Below are positions 32,314-44,200 of a stretch of DNA of 64,000 bases, piece after piece (within the stretch, counting starts at the first letter, position 1; every line of letters starts with the position of its first letter). This DNA comes from Romanomermis culicivorax. Taxonomy: Eukaryota; Nematoda; Enoplea; Mermithida; Mermithidae. The DNA lies in NCBI GenBank assembly GCA_963922205.1, contig CAWUHX010000072.1, positions 806,001 to 870,000 of the forward strand, written 5' to 3'. Both the position numbers and the translations under genes were made by a program. The notes beneath the pieces are model-generated. The model saw only the letters and a list, made by a program, of their open reading frames with translations. It was not told the origin of the DNA and ran no database searches.

Positions 32314-35044
32314 GGCACAAAAAAAAATTGGAATGGCACAAAAAATTTTGAGCGTTTGTGCCAATTGGCACAAAATTTTTGGTTGGTCAAACATTAAATT
32401 TCCTTGATTTTTAGACGTTTTAGGGGCTGAAAATGCAGAAAAATTTCGGCGCTTCGCGCTATTCAATGAATAATATTTCCTATTTGTATATTTGACCCGA
32501 ACGCGAACGATTTATTTTCGAACAGTGTATTAGTATCGTTGCAGCAAACTTTATAGACTGTCAATGACTGATGAGTAAAAAGAAATTCTGGATATTCTCT
32601 GTTAATTCAGTCAGATTCGGATTCAAAACTTAAATTCTTGCTTTTTGTGTTTGATTGATTCAAACAGAAAAATCGATATCGTGTGTAATGGTACAATGTT
32701 TCGACCGAAAATTTACACAGTTTTCGTCTTTACATTGTTTTTAAGTTAATTCATATTCGTAGTCGAAAATTGAATCAATTGAACTTTCTAAACAATTCTA
32801 GAGTATTTAAATTTTGTCAGCATTTCATTCCTTTTAGAGTCGTCGTGAACTATTTTCTTGCAGTTTTTTCTTACCTCACTGATGACATGATTTAGCTGAA
32901 AAATAGGTTGGGACACTGTTTTTTTCCACATTTGCACCATAATGTGGAAAAAAATCTGGAATGTGGAAAAAATTTTTGAGGTCTTCCACAAATGTGGAAG
33001 AAAAATTTGGGGTTTTCATATTGAAACGATGCATTTTGGTGCATTTTGGGAGGTCCAAATCTCAAAATTTTCGGGCGCCGTTTATAACTTTAATAATAAT
33101 CATTAGTATTTATTCAGTAGCTCAGGCGCGGCTTTTATCATGTCAACCTTCATTTATCACTTGATCTATAATAGTTTTCATCATCTTGAACGTATTATCT
33201 CATGTTTTAATTGGTAATCTTCATGATATCTAATAGAGATTCGCATTTTTTCCTTTTGAGAAAGATCAATACGTCAAGTCTCTATGCTTTTTGATGCGAT
33301 TATTTCTTTGCTAACGTAGAATCAATTCAAAAGCTTCATGGAAATATCTTTCGGAAATTTATACTCTTCTTACTCATATATTTTCGACCAAGTTCATGAG
33401 AGTTTACAAATAGATTACAGATTTTAAAATTTGCATGTAAAATTCTAGAAATTACGACTTTTGAACACAAAATTGGAATCTAATTCTTGAAATAAATGTT
33501 CGGAAAATTAATTTTTCAGCGTCGCAGAATGCAAATACCTCAAAAAATTTTCCCGACGCTTCACGCGGGAAGGATTAGCATTTTTTTGGGCTTTCACTTG
33601 CCATCATAGAGGACTTGACCATTGATTTCTCGTGTAATTCAAAGTCAATTATGCTCTTGGATAGTTTGCTAGAAACTTTCTTTCACAATGCTAGTAGATT
33701 AGGCTTTAAAGTCGAGCATTTCAATTTTTTTCAATTTTAATGAATTAACCTCTAAAAACACCGGAAGGCTTGAAAAAGCTCAAAAACAGTGCGATAAAGC
33801 GTCTGTGAGCATTTTTAAGCGAAAAAACTAGGATTTTAAGAAAATTTTTGCACATGTGGAAAAAAATTTGACTCCTTTCCACATTTGTGGAAAGAAGTTC
33901 GTGGAAAAAAAGGGTTGGGCACGATTTTTTTTTAAAAATGCGTTAAAAACGTTTATTTTATTTTTAATCAAACTTTTGGCTTAAAACTTTTCCGCAGTTT
34001 TCAGTATGTTTCTAGTAGAAAAAAATTTTTTGTGCCATTGGCACAAATGTCCGTCCACACTGAGGAAAAGGCCCCGGGGGAAAAAACAGTGATTATAACT
34101 GTCATTGACTCGGCGCCAAGCGCCCAGATAATTTTACGTTTCCAGCCCCTAAAATGACTTAAAATCAGGAAAATTTAGCCTTGGACGAGTCTAAAAATTT
34201 TGCGCCAAGTGGCACGTAGATTTGGGGAAAAACCCCCGGCCCAGCGTTTTTTTGTGCACGGACATTTGTGCCAATTGGCACAAGAGGCTAAAAAAATTTG
34301 TGCCAATGGCACAGAAATTTTTTTAACTGGAAACATAACTGAACACTGCGGAAAAGTTTTAGGCCAAAAGTTCGATAAAAAGTTAACGTTTAACGCATTA
34401 ATTTTTTGTAAAAATCGTGCCCAAATCTATTTTTCAGCTCACCATGATATCAGTGAGATAAAAAAAAACAGTGCAACAAAATAGTTCACGAAAATCCTAG
34501 AAGAAATAGAATGCGGATAAAATTTAAATAGGTCTTGAATTGTTCAGGAAGTTCGAATTGATTCAATTTTCGACTACGAATATCTGTGTTATTTAACAAC
34601 TAACAATGTGAAGACTAGACAAAATAAAATCGAAAATCGTGTAAATTTTCGATCTAAGCATTGTACCATTATCAACGATATCGATTTTTCTGTTTGAATC
34701 AATCAAACACAAAAAGTAAGAATTTCGGTTTAAAATCCGAATCTGACTGAATGAACAGGGAATATTCAGAATTTCTTTTTACTCACCAGTCTTGACAGCC
34801 TATAAAGTTTGCTGTAACGATACCAATACACTGTTCGAAGAGAAATAGTTCGCGTTCAGGCCAAATCTACGAATAGGAATTATTATATTCATTGACTCGG
34901 CGCGAAGCGCCGAAAATTTTTGGCATTTTCAGCCCCTAAAACCTCTAAAAATCAAGGAAATTTTATGTTTGACCAGCCAAAAATTTTGAGCCAATTGGCA
35001 CAGACGCTCAAAATTTTTTGTGCCATTCCAAATTTTTTTGTGCC
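32314..35044. mobile_element. Large foldback element with arms of about 0.6-0.8 kb
   Basis: The left end GGCACAAAAAAAAATTGGAA is mirrored at the right end TTCCAAATTTTTTTGTGCC (to 35044). The arms then correspond over long, diverged stretches, with shared words such as GGCGCTTCGCGC/GGCGCGAAGCGCC, CGTTGCAGCAAACTTTATAG and GTTTGATTGATTCAAACAGAAAAATCGATATCG. The right arm is continuous (about 34258-35044). The left arm is in two parts (32314-32915 and 33912-34052), separated by the insertion described next. The loop is about 200 bp. I see no transposase. The right end is 87 bp beyond the GPCR polyadenylation signal. Confidence 0.75.
32916..33911. mobile_element. About 1-kb insertion in the left foldback arm
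   Basis: The arm stops at 32915 and resumes at 33912. The junctions carry nearly the same word (GGTTGGGACAC at 32908-32918 and GGTTGGGCAC at 33912-33921), which could be a target duplication. The insert has mirrored edges: TGTTTTTTTCCACA at the left, and TGTGG followed by GTGGAAAAAAAG at the right. No coding is seen. Confidence 0.55.
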
Positions 35045-35130
35045 AAAAACCATGTTTTGGCACACAAAAAAACACTGCCCCGGCCCCAATTTGACGACAG
35101 CCACTTTTATACAGTACACACTCGAATAAT

Positions 35131-35136
35131 TTTATT
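35131..35136 (-). terminator. Polyadenylation signal AATAAA of the GPCR gene
   Basis: On the minus strand AATAAA lies 110 nt after the GPCR stop codon at 35246. It supports the exon at 35556-35246 as the last one. Confidence 0.5.
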
Positions 35137-35245
35137 GAACGACAATACCGACCGCGAAGTCACATCGGATGGAAATATACACCGTCGAGGCGTAAATAAA
35201 ACGGTAAATATGGCAACCGCAATTTCACTGAAAAAAATTTTTTTT

Positions 35246-38200
35246 CTAAAGTTCTTGATCAATATCAGGCGAAAATACGATCAACGTTTCATTCTTGTCC
35301 TCCTTTTCGTCCGTTTTTCGATCAATTCGTCTATTATTCGCCGTATAACGCTGAATACTGATGAAAATCGGATCTACATGCTCGCTGCTATTAATGTTAT
35401 TGGCGCTGCTCAGGAGGGCGTTGTTACTTGGCGTTTCGCTCGACGAAAATTGCGTCAATCTTTGTTGGGGATCACTCGTTTCAAACTTTTCATCGCCCTT
35501 TTTCATCAGGAAATTTGATTTCCTGAACGACGACACGAAGTTACGACGTTTTCTATCTGAAAGTTGAAAAATACATAACCTTTTAAGCGAGGTGATTTTG
35601 AGAAAAAATAAATGTGTAAAGTTTCAGTTCTGACATTCAGAAAGTTATGAAAAGAAATTACTGTAGACAAAGCACAAAATTAGTGTGTTTTTTTTATAAA
35701 ATGCTCGTTGGAGTGGAAAACAGCAAAAAATAAGCACCGCCCTCAAAGCCGTTCACTCGAAGATTTTACTGTAAGATTTTTTACTTAAAAAATAGTAAGT
35801 GAGTAGGCTCATCATAAGTTTCCAGTCCAATGAGGCATATAGTATAGCAGGAAAGGGTAAAAATATGAAATATTATTTGCTTTCCGTTCTTTTACAAACA
35901 TTTCAAGAAAAACGGACTATGGACAGATAATATCAACTGATTTCCGATTTTGAAGATTTTTCTCCGAAATAAGACGGCCACAATCACGAAAATATTTATT
36001 GCTGATCAACGATCTTACAATAACATTTTAGGAAATAAACGGTTCAATGAATACCGCATTGAAAAAGTTGAGGTTGAAATGCGATGTACAGGATTCTATT
36101 AGAGCCCATTAATCCATCAGCCTTGCACTTGAAAAATATTCGAGCACTCATGTTTTTGACCTTTTTGGAAGTTGCTAGCTACACTTGCGTCCTAAAGTTC
36201 CCAGTAGCAGTAGAGAATTTTCTATCTCACATTCCTCAACAAATTTCAGTCCTTCACGACGACCGTCAGATCTCAAGACATTCTCAGAAAACTGGAGCGT
36301 GAATTATGGTGTTCCAATACATTTTCGAAAATTACAGTTGATGTTTTGCATAAGAACAATGGTCTTTTCCTCACACACCATTCTTGAGCATGAAATTCGC
36401 GAGTCCACGTTTGTCACTGCTCCCACAACGGCAGATTCTGAGATCGCGTTAACACCCAATTTGCATGTTTAAAATTTTTGAACAATCATATCTTCAATGT
36501 AAATCATCCAATCATGACGTAACCTACGTATTTCGAATCATCCAAAACTTAGGCAAACGAGGTAAGGCTTTTTAAGGGTTAAGTTTCAACTGGCAGTCGC
36601 TGTGATATCCTACTCAACAGAGTAGCAAAAACGCTCAATTTATTCAAAATAGGGAGCCCAAAATCATAGACGCAATGTTTCCTCTTTATCCAATTTGCAT
36701 TTTAATACTGTGTCGACACTTGAGAATTTCCGATCACATTATTGGATAAAATTAACGGTTTACCTGTTTACCACTCGTGAACGAGAAAATGTTTCTCATG
36801 GACTGATGCTCAATAATTTCTGCATATTTTTCCGTTTCAAACTAAATGGATTATAGTTAACCACTTTATTTTAAGAAAACTAATTCAAAGAATGACAAAA
36901 AATTATTCACTAAGCTTTAAACTATTTTGTCAAGAAATATGAAATAATACTCGTTCTCGGCGGTTTTTTACCAGCCTCGTTGTTCATCTATGCTAAACAA
37001 ACCTCGATTTTGCGCATAGTTAGTCCCAAAAACTTCTCACAGATAGCACCTCAGTTCACGTTTTTCGCATATAATGCAAAATAAAAGCGCACGAGGTTCT
37101 TTCTTATCTTTTTGGCGCAAATAGCGAAAAAGATTTCAGGTTCTGACATTCTAAAATGCTGGAAAATTAATTTCCTGATAACTTATTCAATGAAAATGAG
37201 GTTAAAATTTTCTGTTCAAAAACTTTTTCATGATTTAAAAAGTTCAAAAAAAGTATACTCATACTCTCACGAGTTCGAAGAACCGCAAAGTCAAAAATTG
37301 ACATTTCTGAAAAGTTATTTCTGCAGAGCTATTGAATTCAATTGAAACTAGGCATTATATTTAAAATTATAGTCACAAAAAATTGGAAAAATGGTGATTT
37401 TGACCATCTAAAATACACCGAAATTCATTTTTGTCACGTCGAACTCTCAAAATTATCCCGTTTTCCGAGAATTTTTTCCATGGAGAGAAAAGCACAATTT
37501 GATAAAAACAATTGATAAACTAATCCAAAGAATCAACAAATGCAACCCGGATTGAGTCGGCAAATTTTAAAGTTTTTCTGACCTGGAAATACCGACAAAA
37601 TCTCTATGTACTTTGGTACAAAGATCCCAAAAAATCTTTGTGCGGTGCCAAAAATGTTTGTCTCGTACATGAAGCACTGCTCGCTTCCCAGTTTTATTAC
37701 TTGGAAGTATTATTTTGAGAAAACAGACAATAGAGAAAATAGTTTTTCACGTAGGAGAAACCCCGATTGTATGGTCTGTTTTTTATAAAACGCTTCCTTC
37801 ATAAATTGCTTCGGAAACGTGTGTACAAAGAATTTACTGTATAATATTTTACTCGAAAAATTTTTTAGGCTCAGTTGAGTAGTATCAAAAACTTTTATCT
37901 CCATATAGCGTGTGTTTTGATAAAAAAAAATAATAAATCGACATTACTTGCTTTCCACTCTAATTATTTAGAAGCATTATGAGAAAACAGACTATATGCT
38001 CAAAGCAGCGGATTGGGTATTTTACGTAGGAAAAGGTTTTTTTGCGATACCGCCAGTAGAATAAAGTGTAACATCGTTAAGGCAAATTACGAATCCTAAT
38101 TTTTCAACAATCTCATTAGCGGCGGCTCCAAGCTGTAACTATAATTTTGACGCTAATGAAGACATTTTTCAGCAAAAAAATGTGGAAACTACGCGAAGTT

Positions 38201-41200
38201 TGCCCTTCAAGGCCATCATGTTGAAAAAAAATGTCATTTTTCGATTCGACAACCAAGAAAAACTGAGGGAGGCAATAAAGATGGCAGACAAGATGTTTGA
38301 AGGTGGAAATTTTCATAATTCATTCATTTTCAAGTATATTGTAGTTTTACACGCTGAATACCCGTTCCACCATTTATTTCGGATGAAAATCAAAATCCGG
38401 GCAGGTACAGTATCCTAAACTTTAGAATTTCCAATTTTTTAGCATTCCATGTTATTTACACACGATTCAGAATATCAAGGAATGGAAAAGACATAACCTT
38501 ATAGTACGAACTTTAACGCAATATGTTGGACATTAGTGACTACAGGAATGAAGACAAAAATTATGCAGCATGTTTTGGGAAGGGGCGACAAAAAACTTTT
38601 TCGGATCACTTCGACCCCTTTTTGACACACGTAAAAGGTTCAGGTGCGGGATAAGCAAATTTTTTCGTGCTTGAACGTACAGCATGGTCTTCTGTATGTA
38701 ACGAATATCGGAACATAGAGGAACGTAAAATTCCAAAATTTGGGGTACTATAGCTAAATCAGAGGTCCCCAAGGTCAGTTGAAAATTCGCGGGGGTAGTG
38801 AAGCTAAATGTCCACTAAACACGTCATTTTGTCTCGAAATTAGGCAAACAGTGATCAATTTTAAGGACTTCAGGCAGGGGTAATACCCCCCTCATACCCC
38901 TCCCCATGGAGTAGTCTGAGCTAGGTGAATTTTGAATTTTATGCGAAATGAATGCTGTCACTAGACTAGAATCCGCAGTACCTGATAAAAAATCATGGAC
39001 AATTTAAAAAATTGAATTAAAATTTATGATTCAGTAATGTAAGTTTCAGCTCAAAAACTGTAAATAATGCGCTTAAAATTTACTTTTGTCAAAATTATAC
39101 GCCGCCCATAACCTCTTATTTAGAAATGCGTACAAAATTGGATCGACGCACGAATTAACGTACGGCATTAAATGTACAGCCGTGGCAAAAAAGACGAACG
39201 TCGTCGAATGGACGCTGGCCGTTTTTGACCACAAGGTTATCATAACTAGAATCCAATATGGCGTCCAACATAGGAAATATAACGAAACGACCAACGAAAC
39301 AGATTTCGTTATTTTGTGCTTCCGCCTAGATCGCTCGATCCCCTTGTTCGACCGATAATTTTGCCGATTCGAAGGAATGTGTTTCGTGGTCGACGATGTC
39401 GAAGTTAGCTACAAGTGAAAGACGCAAAGGTTTAAAAATGAAAGAAAATTTATTTTGTTTGATCGGCAGTAAGTATCGTATTACTGACGTCATTCGCAAT
39501 GTCAAACTTCAATGAAATCGTGCTTGTAAAAATTAAGAATTTTTGTGTTAAATCCTTGTCGTAAAAATTCCTCTCCATTACAAGAATCTTACTGTCAGTA
39601 AATCAAATTGTTACGAAAAATAATTTTGTCTTTTTGAATTTCCAATGCTGAAACATAAATAAGCAACTATTCTGATCTCGCGTTTTATAAATTTTTCGAT
39701 GAAATATTCTCAAAGAGTTATAATTTCGGATTCTATCATTTGATGTGGGGATGATTTATAATTTCAAGTACTAAAACGCACTGATCACTCTATCCCATTT
39801 ACTTTAAAATGACATGTGCAGCGATAAACAAAAAAATAAGTTCAAAAAGAAAAACCTCATGCTGTAAAAAATGCTAATTTTTTACAACGAAATGGGAACG
39901 CAAACATCATGGATGATGCTTACCCAGTTTTGATGTGGACAAAACTGTTTGATACCTGTGAGTGTAATTCAAGAAGTCTTGACGATTTAATGAGGGTATG
40001 AAAGGAAATTTTCAGCTGTTTTTTAGCGCTCATGAACGATAAATTTTTTTCTCGAGAGGATTTTGAGAAAAGATGAAAAAATGACTAAAAACAGGTGTTG
40101 TATTAAGGCTTTTTCCACAGTTTGTCTTTGACAATATTCTTTCATACTCTTCTTGTTTTTAGCATTACCTTCCACAGTATGTAGTCTTGTTCCTGTAAAG
40201 CAAATAATTTCTCTTTTACATGAAAGTGTGATTCCCGAGAAAAAGTAGTTTCCTAGACAGCGAAGGGCGCGATAATTTTCCCCGGAACCTCATTATTTTC
40301 TATAATTTTTGCTTCTTACGACGTTTTCAATGTTCTCCTATTCTTATACGTTTTCCATGTTGCTCATTTTTCTGTTTTTTCAGCTAATAAATAAGCCCAT
40401 CTCTTACATTCTTCTTTGATTACTGACGCAAGTTTTCCCTTTCCTGATCTCAGATATTGCACGATTTGTTTTTTTCTGCTAATTGTTCCTACAATATCTA
40501 TTCAAACCAGAGATGCATGGTAAATTTTTTCCAGGCGGAAGAGTCTAGAAAGGAAAATTCAGGAATTAATTTAGAGGAGGGGTAAAAATTTCCTTAAAAA
40601 ACAATTTTGGCGGAAAAGCTTAATCTTTTGACTTTTTTGTCACTTTCTAAAAGTTCAAGTGGGCTTAAGTGAACTCTTTTAATTGTTCAGGCACGGGTAT
40701 TCGGGGCTCTACTTAAACTTAAATTGAAAAAAGCCAAAAAGGATGTAAAACAGTACTTTTAGTAGATTTTTCCAATCAGAGCTTTTTCCGCACAGTGCGG
40801 AATTTTTTTGGGATCGTGCGGAAATATTTTGGTGAGTCTTGCGCACGGAACGGAAAATTTTCAAATGTTTTCAGTGTTTTTCAATTGTAGTGCGGAAATT
40901 TTTTTGATTGATTCTCGCAAGGACGATGCGGAAAAAGAACGATGCGGAAAAAGCCCTGTTTTCAGTCTTTAAAAAAATGAGTTCGCGTATCAAAAATGAA
41001 AAATATTTGGTTATATGTACCAGCATTTTGTTGTACGAGACAGGGTTATTTTTTTTAGCACGAGTCCCATTAGCATGTTGCTATTTTTCATTAATTTGTA
41101 TTACTTTTTCTTGGCGCTACTAAAATTTTCATTAGCACAGGCCCAATTTTATTAGCTCTGTGCTAAAAAAGAAAACCCTGGTACGAAACAAACATTTTTG

Positions 41201-44200
41201 GCTCCGTACTATTTTCCTACAAATCGTGATTTCTGGAGAAAAATTTTCCAGAAAAGTGGAAAAAATATTGGCAGTCCTGTATGGAAAAGACAAAGTTTAG
41301 TACATTTCAGAAGGTCAAAAATTTTTCCAAATTTTTTGTGACTATAGTTTTAAACATGAAGGTAAGTTTGGATTCAGACGCATCATGGAAGTAATTTTTA
41401 GAAATTTCAGGATTAACTTGAAGCTTTTCAGATTTATGAGAGTACGAGTATATTTTCTTAATTAGTAAAATGATTATGGAGGAGATAAACTCGAGTGCTA
41501 TCAGGAAAAAGGTTCGTGCGAAAATACACGAAAAGTCGTGGGTTTTTAGTACACAAAAAAAATTTCTACGCTCAGAGATTTTTTTTGTACAGGTACAAAG
41601 AGGCTTGTACAAAAGAACGCGGGGTTGTACGGTCAAATATTCAAACTTCTTAGTACAAAAACTAAGATAAAATGGGTAAAAACAATAAATTACGTATTGA
41701 GCATACATGTAACGGAGCTCTGAGGTCTGGGGGAGGGAGGCGTCAAGCGACATTGTTGGGACGAAGGATCATTGATTTCCCAAAATTTTAGGGTAAAGAA
41801 ATTTTGATTTTTTTTGTCAAAAAAGTCCGAAAATATTTAAAGAGGTAATTTTTGTCTAAATAATTATAAGAAATGTATTTATGGCGCAAGGCGTCGAGAA
41901 AATTGACATTTTTAACTGTTTTTTATCCAAAAATGAAATTTTTTTCATCAATAAATTTACATTTTTCCGTTTTTTTTCCGACCAAAAGTATGGGGGTCCC
42001 TGTGGCTACCATACGGCTAGCCATCTGATTGGCAAATTTTATAGGGGAAAACCATATGACTAACCACATGGCCGGCAATTTTTGGGGGTTCTTATGGCTC
42101 TTCCATGTACATATAGTAGTGAGCAACATAATTTTGGACACTAGGGTTTTGAACGAAGAAACAATGATTCCAACTTTAGGATAATTCCATGAATAGACGG
42201 AAATCAATAATTTAACGCTAAATCTGTTAAATTATGGAAAACTCCATACGAGACAAATGTTTTGCGGGAAAATTACCACACATATGACTTCTTAAGACTA
42301 TAAAAAAACTCACACTCGACTGTTCATCGGAACATTTTTTACAATTTTTCGATCCTTTTTGCCCGCCGAATAATTTGCCGCCTTTTTGTCTTATACGGAG
42401 AACAATTTTCGTATAAAAACCAATAATCAGCACGGCCGGAACGATAAAATAGACAAATAATAGAAAAACAAAGTAGAAATGTTCCAAATTTTTAGTCGTT
42501 GACGAATCAAAATTGATCGTACTCGTCGTCGATGTAGAAACTAATTGTTTTTCATTTTCGAACGAAGACGACTTGTTATAATTAAAATTTTCTCTGTCTT
42601 TCGATTGGCTATTGGCTGTTTTTCTGGAAGAGTAAAAATTAAAATTTAGAAAATAAGTCAATTGCAGAAGAGAAACGTGAAATGAAAAATTATAATTCAA
42701 GATTGAACATTATGCGGTGTAGCATGAACGAAAATGGGCTTGTAGGTGGCAAAAAGCTTCAATTAATTATCAAAAACGAATTTACGATTCCCTGGAATCC
42801 TTAGATAACAGGCGGACATTTAGGCTATAGTCATCTTTCTTGTATACTGTAATCTAGGAATTTTGAAAAGTAATTCAATGTCATAACAATGCAGATTATT
42901 TCTGAGAAGCCAATAAGAGCATCGAGCAGAAAAGCATTATAACAACTATGTAGTTTCAGCCACTGCGTTTGTATAAAAAATTATAATTCAGGCATTGGAG
43001 TTCATCAGTACTCATCATCTATTAATGAGATAATCAGACAACTAATCGTGTAATGATGCGGCGTTTAGCCCAAATTATTCTAACTTTACTGATCATTCAA
43101 ACAGTTAATGACTGTTCAAGATTCTGATTTTAAACAGCGGGACACCTTGTAGAAAGATGTTTTTGAATGGACAGATACTGAAATGAGCAGATGGTTGGAT
43201 GCGACAGGGTTTTTTGTGCACTGAGCTCAGTTTAGGAGGTCTTGCATAAATTTTTTAAGGCGTTTTGTGCACAGTGCAGAAGTTGGATATTCAAGTTGCA
43301 TACTTTCAATAGGATTCTTACATTTTGTTTTGTATAGAAAATAATTCAATTGGATGCAACATGAGACTGCTTAATGCTGACAAAATTCATTTTTCAACGT
43401 TCTAATATCGAATTCCATTGAAATTTTCTTTCAGCAAGGCATCCAGAGAATACGCCATTCATTTTGAAATGACCAATGCAGCGGTAGAATGAAAGTAAGT
43501 TGAATATGAAAAAATAGTAAACTTCTTACCGTAATCAGTGAAAAAAATGTTAGCCAATGAGGGGCAAACAGAGCACCTGAAAATTTCTTCCAATAACCAG
43601 ATCAAGTAATCAAAATTGCAGGAGTAGCATTCAGACATCGACACAGTTCTGTCAAAATCAACAATGGGTAAGCGTGACGCTTTCCGTTGATAATGGCTTC
43701 TCCGATTTTCATGCAGAATTCAGCGTCTTTCCACAGTATAAAGTTTTCCAATAAGTGAAAAGTACGTATCAAAATGAAGTTATTTTTTGGTTTTCGCTGC
43801 GTCTATCATCTTAAATCAAATGGACTATTACTGCTTTGTGCGCTTAAAAACTGAAGACAAAAAAATTATCCTGGTCGTAATGAACGAGGTTCATTCATTG
43901 ATTCTCATTTTCTTCAGTGATTTTTATTGAACCTCTCACGCGGAAACGTTTCTTATTCATCAAACGCAAAAAAATAAGAATCGCTCCTCTATCTCTATAT
44001 TCGTCTTAATAAATCTAATAAAAACAATCTTCATTCATTTAGCAGTATAAAAAATCTTACTGTATCTGATTACGGTACGACACCGATGAATTGGCTTTTT
44101 CGATCAACATACTTGGAAACCATATACCGCATTGGGAACACTTTTGCGTATGATCGTGCACGTCCGTATACCAATAAATGGGTAGATTGGTGAAAAAAAC

